Origin: Capitulum mitella
Taxonomy: Eukaryota > Arthropoda > Thecostraca > Pollicipedomorpha > Pollicipedidae
Reading direction: 5' to 3'
Assembly (NCBI GenBank): GCA_030062745.1
Contig: CP099840.1
Coordinates: 31,871,006-31,935,005 of the forward strand
Length of the DNA: 64,000 nucleotides
Shown: positions 1-10,784 of the stretch, piece by piece
Position numbering within the stretch: position 1 is the first letter of the stretch
Layout of the letters: every line of letters begins with the position of its first letter
Made by a program: the position numbers and the translations under genes
The notes under the pieces: model-generated
The model's input: the letters and a program-made list of their open reading frames with translations, nothing else
Told to the model about the DNA's origin: nothing
Database searches by the model: none

Positions 1-3000
1 TAGACCCGAGTTCTTGATGTTTTTTCTTCATTCTCTTTAGACGTAGTGTTTTGACAAGGTGAGTGAACATTCACTGGTGTCCAGTTCGTTGAGCGTAGGC
101 ATAAAACAAAAGCCATTCTGCAGAAATCCGGCCCATCAGTTTGTCAGAACAGCTGAAGGTACTGGACGGTCATTTCACCTCTTTCACAAGAGAAACTCGA
201 CCCGCTAGCTGCCATTAAAATGCCTGTGTTTGGCGCATCTTTTTCCGTATGAACCGATCATGACCGGCACAATGCACGGCTTTTATTGGCACGCGATGTT
301 TCAGATTGCCTCGTTTGAACGATATAATCGCCGGTCGTGTGACCTCAGGGTATCCATGGCCAGCGTGCACGCGGTGCACTCTGATCACGGGCCGACGGTT
401 TTTGTGGCCGCGCTCGACCTTTTGCACAGCTCCGCTTCGCACGATAACCGTCAACACGAAGACCTTCAGCAGCGCCCGAGGACAACCTCTGGAACACTTC
501 CTTCCGTTCTCGGTACCGCACGACGTGCTCAAGATCGCGCCGACCGCTAAACTACCGGCAAACAACGGTTGTAAGGGGCCGGCTGGAGGCAGCCCCGCCC
601 TCCGGCCGCCGCTGTGGCAGTGGGGGCGGCGGCGGCCGGCCGGCGGCGGGTACCGGCCCGGCGCCTCGTACGCTCGGGCCGCGGCGCGCGCCGGAGAAAG
701 GCCACGCCGGACTAGAAAGCCGCGCCGGCCGGGTGTCGCACCGTTCCGGCGCGGAGCGGCGCGGTGAAACCGGTCCGGTCGTTGACGCCGCCCGCCGGTT
801 TCACTTTTTACGCGGCGCCGACGGCGGCGGCCGCGCGAGCGCGACACGGCCGACGACCCGGCCGTCGACCGGCGCACTTTCTCGGCGGCGAACGCGGCGC
901 GGACGCGGCGCCGGCGAAATTCGGCGTTGCGCGAAGTGGGAAAGCGTTTGCGGGTCTTTTGTTGACGCGGGAGGAATGTGTTGAGGATGGCCCCTCGCTG
1001 GTAAGAGACTTCTTGGACAGTTTTATTTATAGGCGTCCTTGAGACCAAGGTCAGAGTTACGGCCTAGATGCAACGGGCGATGCCGAGCGTCTGTGGAAAA
1101 TGCATCGTTAGCATTGCGAAAGTCGTAATTTATGGGACGCGTCTTGACGCCGGTAATTTCCGCGAGAGTCGTTTCCATCTAACACCTGGTGGCATTCATA
1201 CTAAGTTGGCTTCCGTGTGAGTTTGAGATGGGCTGCCGTTTCTGCTGTAGTGTCTTTCGATCACTAGGTAATGCAGTCAAATCAATTTAGGATTTCTCCA
1301 CGGGTCCCGGAGTTGAAACACCGTATTGTTGGTGGGTGGCCTGTTTGGTAACTGATCTTGGCTATGATCTTCGAAATCGTGAAGTCTGTCGTCTTGGTTA
1401 AGATCAGTCAATTTTATATCACCCTCTCACAGCTAAATCATTAACAGCTGCAGTCTTCTTGTACCGTGACATTTTAACAGCACTTTCATAAACTGGACGT
1501 CTACATGAAAAATATAAGTGCCGTGTGTAAAGCCGATAAACGTGTGTGTGCGCACTTATTTCCTTCTTTCTTGTACCGATACGCCGTTTCGACTGTTGCG
1601 CTAGTCACTCCTGATTAGGTTTCAGGAGTGGTAAATTCCCCAGATCGTCTGACATTAAAAGAAGCGCCCGACCGACACGTTCTGAGCAGGGGTTGTTCTA
1701 CTGTTTGTATGGCTCGTGGCTGGGACTTCCCGTTGAAGTCTGCAGGTGTCGCGCGTGCGAACCGTCCTGGCGGAACTCCTTCCCGTCCAAGGAGCCCGGC
1801 TCCGTTACTGACAGCCCCGCTGGAAATTTGAGCCGCGCGGCTCGGGTGGGTCCGTGAACAGTCGACCGCCTGTGGTGTCGGCGCCATGACAATAAAAACG
1901 CGAGCTGCCGCCGCGCCTACTACCTCCGCCGGCGCTGAAGGAACACGCCCCGAAATGTCACGCGGCCTCCCGTTCCCGGAGCCGTCAGCAGGCGTATATG
2001 TCTGTAACGGTGCGTCACGCGACCTTCACTTTTGGCCACGTCAACTCGTGTCTGATTCAGCCGCGGCCTTTACTATTCACATCCGGTGCGTCAAAGGGAA
2101 ACGGAGTATTTCACCTGCTCAGGCCGGGCCGGTCCCAGCTCTCACACTCGGCACTGTTTCCGTCGAGATTGAATGTGGCGGAATCTGTGTTCTGCTACAC
2201 TGTAGAATAATGAGAAAATTAACACACCCGATGAAAAACACTGTATTACTATGGCCGACCAGCTGAGTCGCGTTCATGTACTGCCCGTGAGTAGCTCGAT
2301 TTTTTCCGCGCTGACCTACCTCCTGCCATCCCATCGGCTCATCTCCACCGTTCACCCTGCTGTTCCCCATTCCGGGTGTGACTGAGGGACTGGTGCCAGG
2401 GAGGGTCAGATCAGTACCCTCCCCCAGCGGCGGCGGCGGTGCACCACGTGGGCCGGACGACTTTTTACGACGGCGCCGCGGCCGCCGCCGCTCCGGCTCG
2501 GTGGCCCAGTTCGGCCGAAATAGGTTAACTGTAGCCGGCTGGAGCGGGCGTCGGCCGCCGCGTCGCTGGCCGGAAGACGACGGCCGGGAGTCGCCGACCC
2601 GTCCGAGCGCGCTTTGTCCGGCACTCCGGCCGCGCGGACCCAGGAAAAACTCGCCCCGAGACTACTTTCACCGCCGCCAATTTTACTCCTCCTCGCCCGG
2701 TGAAAGCCCGACCCCGATCGAGGTCGGGGTTCAACGTTTTACTGTCCCTGACATAGCTTTCCTTTCGAGGTAAGGCTGGCCCCAACCCTGAATTTCCACG
2801 CGCCGCGGGCGGCGCCGGTGAAACCGCCGCTCGGACCGGGCCGGCACCGCAGGACGGCTCCTGGCCGCACCACGTGGCCGCCGCGCCATGCCTGGCCGCG
2901 AACGGCGCCCGCGCATTGTGCAACGGCCGGCCAGGGCCAGCGCGGTTATGGTGCATTGCACGTCCGTCGCGCTTCCGGGGGTCTCCGGCGCCGTGTTGCC

Positions 3001-4114
3001 GGGCGGCCAGGCTGTGTTGAGCTCGCGCACGCGAAATTACTCGTTCGACTTGACAAACCTTTGGACTGTGGCACAATGCGGAAATATGCCATATGGATGC
3101 ACGGGCGAGCCGTTTATGACGATCTGTTATGCCAAAGCGAAAGGCCATGCAGGACTTGGTGTCCGTGCAGAGCCATTGTTTGGACGGATGTGTTTGAAAT
3201 GAAAAGAACGTACATCAGGCATACCATGTTTGGATGTTTTTCATCGGAGGGCATTGGCCTAAATAAAAGAAGCGACTCGAAACTCGGTCCAGCGCCAGTA
3301 ATTTCCAGAAATCTTCGCCCGTGTCGTGCCATGATGTCTTGTCACCAAGGAGTGTGAACCCCTCACTCCCGATATGGCAGGGTGTCGCCTCCGTCGTATG
3401 CACGCGGCACGGCGGGGTCAATGGACCCGACTCCGGTCAGGCCGCTGACTGGCGGCTGCTCGATCTCCCCGATCCATTTCTTACGGCGGTGTACAGGGCG
3501 CTGATCGGATTCACGCGCGGCGCCGCGCTGACCTCAGCGGCGGCGTGCAGCCGTACAGGGCGACCCGCTGTCGCAGTCGCTTGCATCCGGTCAACGACCG
3601 CTGCAGGTGTGCCGGCGCCCCTGTGGGTCAGCCGGCGCCCCTGCAGGTCTGCCGGCGCCGCCTCTGCCGACATCGTCGCCGCGTCGAGACCGACGCGGGC
3701 CCGGGCCGGCCGGGTCAACGACTGGTCCGGCGGCCGCGCTCGCGAGCCGCCGCTGCCGGCGCCAAGAGGAGCCGCCCCTCGCGCCGCTTCCGCGAGCGAC
3801 CGCGCCGCCTGTTTACTTCCGCCGCGCGGCACCCCTTGTTTTCGCCGCGCCAGCCGGGCACGCGGAAGCGCGTGTGTCACTGACCCTGAGAGGAAGAGCT
3901 ACGCCGGCCGCCGCGCTGACGTCACCGTGACGCGGCCGCTGCGTCACGCTGGCGGGCGGCCAGCGGCGCGGCCGTCGCCGCCTGGGAACACGCCGAACCG
4001 GCGGCCGGCCGGGGTTCTCGAGTCCGCCGCCGGGACGCCGGACGCGGTCAATATTCGGACCGGGCGGCGGTCGGCCGGCGCCCGCCGACCCGCGCCGCTG
4101 CCGCCGCCGCCGCC

Positions 4115-4158
<44 letters not shown>

Positions 4159-5204
4159 TCTCCGGCCGCCGCCGCCCGCGCGCGCGCCGTTCGATCCGCG
4201 CCGACCGCCGCCGGGGTCAACGACCCGGCGGCGCGCGGCCACCACTCTGGGCTAACAGTGTGTATAACGGTACCGGGCGGCCGGCCGGAGCGGTGAACTT
4301 GACCTTTACGGCGGGCCGGCGGGCGGCGGCGCTGCCGGCGCCGGCCGGCCGGGGCTCGATAGCGGCTCCGGCCCGCCTGGTAACACCTCGGCGACACTGT
4401 ATCTGGCGGCCGGCGGCCCGCCCACGGTCGCCGCGTGCGGGCCAACAGGGCCTGTTACTGTCGCCGCCCGGGGCGGGCGCCGCGTTCGGAGGTCTGTGAA
4501 CCCCGCTGGGGCACGGACGGCGAGGGCAGCACACGTGGTGCAGGCAGCTGAACCGGGGAGGCACCGAGCGGGGCGCCAGCAACGCTGCGTTACGTGGAAG
4601 ACGCGTGCTGGCGGTAAATGGGGGAAACGCGAGCCATCGGGAGACATGGCTGATAGGAGACTGCGGACATGGCTGACAGGAGAGGAGGACGCTCCGTTTG
4701 AATCAGAAGAGATGGATGGTGCAGAAAATGACCAGAGGTGCATGACACGCAAGATGTAACAAAAAGCGCGTGCTCAGAGCAGCAGCCATGAGCAGTTGAG
4801 TGCAGTGTGTTGGCGATGGATGCGGAAAAGTGTCCGGGAAGAACACGGTGTGGAATTTTTGCTATGACTACCTGATGCCGGCCTCCTTCTGAATTCGCCA
4901 TTTGGCATTGTTTGCGATAACATGATTGAGTCGTTTCATGATATTACAATCGGCACAACGAAGCCAGGCATTTTTTCATTAATCTCATTTTTCCACGGGA
5001 TTCAAAAGATGACAAAAAAGCTTCGCTGTCATTCCATTATTTAGAGCCGGGTGGGGAATGGGCTTGTACCCGCCGGGCTCTCTACACGTATCTTCGTCTG
5101 TACAGACTTGTCATCATTGGCAACATTCTCACCGAAGCCCCTTGTTCAGCAAGCGGTTGGAAGGGACAAACCGCTTATGCACGCCGTTTGTGTCCTCTTG
5201 CATC
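1..5204. other. No recognisable gene; GC-rich patches
   Basis: I see no exon of a known family here. Very GC-rich, CpG-rich patches lie at about 555-960, 2400-2960 and 3440-4500, separated by ordinary sequence. The long open frames in the patches occur on both strands and in several frames, as expected from stop-poor GC-rich DNA, and their translations are low-complexity Arg/Pro/Ala/Gly. Upstream non-coding exons or enhancers of HR4 could lie here but nothing shows it. Confidence 0.5.
4100..4158. repeat. (CCG)n trinucleotide repeat
   Basis: Almost uninterrupted CCG/GCC triplets for about 58 bases inside a GC-rich patch. Whichever frame is read it gives poly-Pro, poly-Arg or poly-Ala/Gly; there is no sign that it is translated. 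Confidence 0.85.
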
Positions 5205-5345
5205 GACGTCTTAACCATGTCGGTTAAACTTCCACTCAGGATGTGGGCGTCGTGTTTGTGATTTGACATAGTTTATGTTCGATCTAAAGAAGAATATCAT
5301 GAGATTTTATTACCAAAACGTCAGAAGCATTAACAGCGTTATTAA
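5205..5345 (+). mobile_element. LINE (non-LTR) fragment, copy A
   Basis: This stretch is clearly homologous to 7550-7680, about three quarters identical by eye, including the shared stretch GGGCGTCGTGTTTGTGAT. From 5287 it reads MRFYYQNVRSI. YYQNVRGL-like peptides are the usual start of the apurinic endonuclease domain of Jockey/CR1-type LINEs. Only the start is present, with no reverse transcriptase nearby, so this is a short relic. Confidence 0.4.
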
Positions 5346-5639
5346 TGCTATTAAAGTCCTAGTGCTCCACAAGTTGCTCAACAGTATGGTGCCTCACATT
5401 TTCCACACAGTCGGCTGGCAGGTGAAAATAGATGTCTCGAGTACGCGGGGTGTCATGAGGCCGTCGAAGAGACCGGTTGGTCGTGTAACACCGCAGTACT
5501 GTGGGAATTTTCGATCTCGCCATTTGGAATCCCTGCTTTGGCCCGGTCATTGGCTCAGCCCGACGTAATGGCCTCCAGTACTAAATAAAACTTTGCAATC
5601 GCCGGCCGGGCTCCGGAGCGAGAAGGCTATAGTTAGCGA

Positions 5640-7549
5640 GCCGTGTTCGGCAGTATTTCCAGCCCCGGATATGGCTATTTTAAGGCTGGGCGGTTTCGGA
5701 TTTATTCGTTGACGCGGTGGTACATGTTTTGCATGCCTGTGGTTACGTGGGGCCTTGCCATTTGTGGCATTTCATCATCTTGGAAAGAGAGTGAGAAAAA
5801 GTTGTGCGTCGTCCCGAATTTTCGGCGTTACGTCGTGTTGCGTAAGGCCGGTATTAGTTTTTTTTTTGTTGTCATCAGCGTTTTCCGCGTTTCATTTCGT
5901 TACATTTCATTAGCAATGAAAATGGCGCAATATTTCGCCATGGGACATTTTGGGCCGACTTTATCGCTCATTGCACACTTACGAAGAGTTCACGTGAGCG
6001 AATCGGTGCCGTAATGTGTGCTGGTACTAATGCGGATTGTCGGGAACTTTATAGTCCTCCCTCAGCCAACTACGGAGAAGGGTATTCTTGTTGAATCTTG
6101 TCTGCGGGAAAAAGCTCACGCTAGGGTCGGTATCTTCTGGTTTGTCCGTGGGAAGAACCGAAATCTAAAGACGTGGCTGCATATGACAGAATGTGGCCTT
6201 GTTCAGAAGAGTCGTCGAGGCTTGCGGGAAATCTCGATTGAATCTGCGGCTCGTCACCGTGCGGGTGCTGCCGGCGACGCTCCGACTGAACGTGACGCTG
6301 TTGAGGACAGCACTGAGGACTGCCGTGGCGGGCACGTCGCTGGCGGTGGCCGACGAGCCCACGGAGTCCTCGGGCCGGAGCCGCCGGTCCCCTGTCCGTG
6401 ACGTGCATGTGAGAGGCGCCGCTGGCCGCCAGGCGCCGGGGCCGGGGCCGGGGCCGGTCTGCCACTGCGCGCAGGTGGGCTGGTCTGGTCTGGTCTGGGG
6501 TGGCGGCCCGGGCCGTGCGCCAGCGGCCAGACCGGCCGGGCGCCGCGGCCGGCCATGTCAGCAGCGTGTCAGGTGTCACGAGCGGCGGCCACTGACCCGC
6601 CCCGCTCGGCTGCCGACGCCGCCGGCGCTCGCTCAGTCTGTCCGCTCGCCGGGACGGCCGTGCACGGGCACGTGGTGACGGTGCGCGCTGCTGGCGGACG
6701 CACTGGCGATCGGAGGTCGGCGCCGTGGTGGGAGCTGCGCTGGAGGTGCGGCAGGAGGCTCGCTCGCGTTCGTGGTAGCGTGAGGTTCGAAGAATTTAGG
6801 GTCGGTCGTCTGAAGTTTTCTGAACGGTTTTCAGTGTGCCCCAGCGACTTGTGGGAACCATCAGCAAGTTTTAAGTTGCGTCATCGAAGCGTTCACGTCT
6901 TGATGAATTAATTACTTCCTGTTTCTTCGAAAATCAGGAAGTTTGGACATAAGACCACGCTAAATCTGTCACTGCTTTCTTGAGCTCATCGCATTTTGAA
7001 GCCACCACAGTCCCGAGCTATTTCTGCAGGTCTAAAGGGCCGAGGTTAAGCAACAGGCTCGTTTTTTGTGTCCTGTTCGGGTTGCAATCCAAGAACATAT
7101 AAACTTTTCATCAGAAGCTAACCATAGATGGACCTGGTTGGATTGTCCACATACATACTGTCCGTAGATTGGGGAAAGTTTGTGGGTGTCTTGGTTAATC
7201 GTGTTAGTGTGATTTGCGGTAACTTTAGTGTGATTTGCGGTAACTGATGATTTTGGATTATGGGGTGGTACATTCCATAGAAGCTGTGTGTCGTATTTTT
7301 TTTTGTAGGCAGTGGTGTGGACCTTCAAACTGTAATATCCGAAAGCCACGGGAGCGAGTGGTTCTACGATTTCATCTTCACACGGTATTGCTTCGTCCAT
7401 CAGTGCGTACGACATCATGAGCCAATGGACTTTTGCGAAACCAAAATTAAAATTGCACCCAGGAATTATGAAATGACTTCGTTACCAACTGCGCGATAGG
7501 CTGCCGAGAGTCACGACGCACAGCATCGAACTGCCAAATTATTGTGAAC
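5640..7549. other. No recognisable gene
   Basis: No known family is recognised. Open frames at 5643-6014 (+) and 7032-7418 (-) match nothing I know. A GC-rich patch lies at about 6250-6740. A 21-bp unit is tandemly duplicated at 7204-7245. Confidence 0.4.
7204..7245. repeat. 21-bp tandem duplication
   Basis: Two adjacent identical copies of a 21-bp unit starting TTAGTGTGATTTGC, at 7204-7224 and 7225-7245. Confidence 0.85.
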
Positions 7550-7680
7550 CATGCTGGTCAAACTTCCATCCAGGGTTCGGGCGTCGTGTTTGTGATCTGA
7601 CGTAGCTGCTGCAAGATTGGAACATGAATATCACGCGTTTTTATTACAGGAACGTCAGAGGCATTAGAAGTGCTGTTATG
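7550..7680 (+). mobile_element. LINE (non-LTR) fragment, copy B
   Basis: Homologous to 5205-5345. From 7624 it reads MNITRFYYRNVRGIRSAV, again like the start of a LINE endonuclease domain. The copy stops where the MITE at 7685 is inserted, and no continuation is visible beyond the MITE. Confidence 0.4.
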
Positions 7681-7684
7681 TATG

Positions 7685-7951
7685 GGCAGGGACGTAGCCA
7701 AGGGGGGCCATGGGGGCCATGCCCCCCCCCCCTGAGCCAAGCGGTCTACACTAGAAACATGGCGATTCCGCATGAATACGGAATAGTGATCATATATATC
7801 TTGCAAAAGCAAACATTATATGTTTTCCTGTGCATTAAATATGAGATAAATTGCCTAAAATTGCTGCCTTTTTTTGTAAATTTCGTCATATGCCTGTGAG
7901 ATATGACAAAATTTGGCATTTCCCCCCCGAGGAAAATCCTGGCAACGTGCC
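7685..7951. mobile_element. Small TIR element (hAT-like MITE)
   Basis: The ends are imperfect inverted repeats: GGCAGGGACGTAGCCAAGG on the left and, on the complement of the right, GGCACGTTGCCAGGA. Flanks are TATGTATG (7677-7684) and TATGCATG (7952-7959), an 8-bp target duplication with one mismatch, which suits hAT. A G-run/C-run hairpin follows the left end (about 7700-7733) and a C-run precedes the right end. It has no coding capacity and sits in LINE fragment B. Confidence 0.65.
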
Positions 7952-7959
7952 TATGCATG

Positions 7960-9829
7960 GGAGGATGTCTTCTAAAGCCCCCTTCCGGTTTTTTTGATTG
8001 CCATTCCCAGGATTTTTGGAACAGCTTCAAAGTAACCTGGTGACTTATCTCTGCCTTCCACGTGGAATGCCAAATTTTCATGGTTTTGTTTTACTTAGGG
8101 GCGGGGACAGACCAAGTTCTTTGGAGACACCTCAGACTTTTTTGGCACTGTTAACTGCTTTTTCGTTTGTTACTTTTGGGCCCTAGCCCAGATGTTTAAT
8201 TTTCAGCATGAACACGCATTTCTGCAAAGATGAAGAGGCGTAATGCCTCGTGCCTTAAATCAACCAGACGACAAATGTGGACTCTGTGTACGAAAAAGCC
8301 GTTGTGGCACTTAAGATCCAAAGTTCCTGAATACGTCGGTGAATTGCCTTTTTCTTTAGCCTAAAAAGCCGCATTTACATTTCGTTCACGTTCTTACCAG
8401 GTTCTTTCAGCAGACTGGCAGACTGGAAAAGCGTTGAGGCCAAGGGAATAATCTTCTTCGATTAGCTGATCTTTGTTCTGGGATCGTTTGGAACGGACAG
8501 CCACAGGTCATTGACCTGTCCGTTGAAACCATGAGCCCTTACCTCGCTGTTGCTGTTTGACAGGCGGTGAGAACGTTAGTTCTGTGGTCAAGCACGCCTT
8601 TTTTTGTTATGTGTGCAAGATGGGATGGTTTTAGTGTTGCAGATTGTAATCCTTTGCAACAACGTGTTCTGCACCTTCTGAATGGATAGAATGATATGAG
8701 TCCGCGTTGTTTTTTCTTCTGGGATATATGGAGAACACAAGCGTCCTCTTCATGTTCTAAAATCAGTGCACAGTCCGTAAAGTATCACATTTTCAGCCAC
8801 GCTGCAGCCGGTCAGGCTGCAAGTCAGCAGAAATACGGGAAACTGCAACGTAGTATTTGACGGCTACCGGTCATGTTCTTTTTTTTGTTTAGGGCATGAT
8901 TTCCACGTCATCACTCACATTTTTAAGTTTGTATGATCTTTGGTGTAACAAAGGTCAAAGATGTTCACCCCGCCCTCGCGCCAAGCACTCCGGCGTCAGG
9001 GCCATGAACCGCACGTGCTGCTCGGTGCATACTGCTGCCACCTATAGGCCAAAGAAGTAACCTCTGCTTGCTCCGAAGGCCGACGATATTGAGCCATCGG
9101 CTTTTCTGCGCGGGGAAAGATCGGGGAGCATTCGCGAAGGAACTGCAGTAGGCACGCCTCCTAGACCTTGCTTCGGTAGTTTTGGAATAGATCCATGGCG
9201 GTGCATAATCTGCGTTAGAATGTGGCACTGACGCACAGCGCTTTTGCAGGTTTCCACATAACAAAGCGTAACCGGCTTTTTAGGTAAATTATCTACCAAC
9301 AGAAACAGTGACGAAAAATCAAATGAAATAAATCCATAGCAAAAGGTCAAGAAAAGATTGACGCGTTTTGCAATGAACAGGTGATGGTACCAACTTTCTT
9401 TGGCCGCTCGCTTGCTGCTGACCTACTGGCATTTGACAGCCAGTAGTTCTGGGAAGATTTTGCAATCATTAGTTTGGGGAGGGGCCACGAGCAAAATGGC
9501 GCATTTACCACGAAACATGCAGCTGTTGATAAATGTTAGGCTTATTGTTCTGTGAAGAGAGCACCGATGAGTTTTTCAAGAGATGGCCATGACCAAAGTT
9601 GACCTTTCGCGTGCAAAACGCCCTCTTCCTACGGTGTGCATGGTCCCGGACGATGAAATCAGAAGCCGGGAAATCATTTTTACAGCACGCGAGTCCCCCT
9701 GGCTCTTTCTAATCTATGTAATAGTTGTACGATAGGAAAGTGCCCAGTGACTGTCGAATTACAACAATGAACATTCTAGAAGGCGAATCAGCTCCTCTCG
9801 TGCCAGAACCTTAAATCCGCCTATGAGAG
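7960..9829. other. No recognisable gene
   Basis: Moderate GC, stops in all frames, no family recognised on either strand. Confidence 0.5.
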
Positions 9830-10695
9830 AAAAGGCCGTAACGAGGAAACCGAGGGAGACCGCGAATGGGCCGGGGCCGCTGAAACTTTTCCGCCGGCCC
9901 ACAACACGGCTGGCCTTCAGCGGCCGGACGGGGCCCGCAGGGAGGGGGCGCCGTCCGCGGTCCGTTACTCGGACCAGCTGACTGCGCGGCGCCGGCGGCC
10001 GCGCCGCGCCACCGGCGGCGGCGAGCGCGGCGCGGCGCGGCGCGGCGCGTGACGCGGAGGACCTTGCAGGCCGGGTAGCGCACGGCCGCCGGCGCCGCTA
10101 TCCAGGTCAGGGCTGGCCGGGGTCTTTGGCCGCAGCCGCCGGTCAACAGCCCGGCCAAAAGAGAAAGTGGCGGCAGCGGCGGCGGCAGCGGCCGTGGCGG
10201 CGGCGGCGCGAGTGTTTTACCGCGGCCGGCCACGCTGGGAGCGGCGCTGACGACTGGCGGGGTGAACGGACGCCGCCCAGCCGCGTGCGGGGAATGCCAA
10301 GGCCCGCGGCCGCTGGCCGGGATGCCGGCGGCCGTGGCCCGCCGTTCGATGCGGAGTAGGAGCCGGCCGCACGCCGGCCGGTGGGAAGGCGCGGGTCTCG
10401 TGGCTTGTCGTAGTACGCCGCCGGAGGTGGCTGCAAACGGTGCGATCAGCAGGCGCGCGAATTCGCCGGCCGCTCTTCCGGCCCCGGAAGAGCGCGCTGA
10501 TTATTTTCATTTGACCTAATGGACGCGCGATCCGCCTCCAGAAGCCACCCGGTCACCAGCCGAGCCGCAGACGCGCTCCGCACCGTTGCCTGGCAACGGC
10601 CGGCCGGCAGTCTGCACGGCGAAACTGGCCCGGATCTGTGGGACGGGCCCGGTGCAGACGCGCGCCGCTGACGTCGCTCCCTCTCGGTTCCAGGC
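9830..10695. promoter_or_regulatory. CpG-rich region just upstream of HR4 start codon
   Basis: Strongly GC- and CpG-rich sequence leads up to the HR4 start codon at 10696. No TATA box is seen. A possible 3' splice site, CTCTCGGTTCCAG, ends at 10693, two bases before the ATG, so the first coding exon may follow an unseen upstream non-coding exon. The region is a candidate promoter or 5' UTR by position only. Confidence 0.3.
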
Positions 10696-10784
10696 ATGGT
10701 GACCGTGCCGGTGCTTCCGTACGACGCCGGCCGAATGAGCCTCTTCCAAGATCTCAAGCTCAAGCGCAGAAAAGTGGACTCAAG
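10696..10784 (+). CDS. Hr4: HR4 exon 1: conserved N-terminus
   Basis: Reads [13 protein letters not shown] followed by [16 protein letters not shown], then donor AG|GTAAGC in phase 2. The second part is the highly conserved start of arthropod HR4, with a basic KLKRRK stretch that could act in nuclear import. An internal Met (10735) would begin the conserved block itself, so translation could start at either. Confidence 0.9.

Noticed and set aside
3321-4499. 392-codon plus-strand frame
   Set aside because: Low-complexity Arg/Pro/Ala in a GC-rich patch with equally long frames on the other strand; no domain seen.
5643-6014. 123-codon frame as a gene
   Set aside because: No family match, no splice or start context, and surrounding sequence is non-coding in character.
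7032-7418. 128-codon minus-strand frame
   Set aside because: No recognisable domain; includes translation of the 21-bp tandem duplication.
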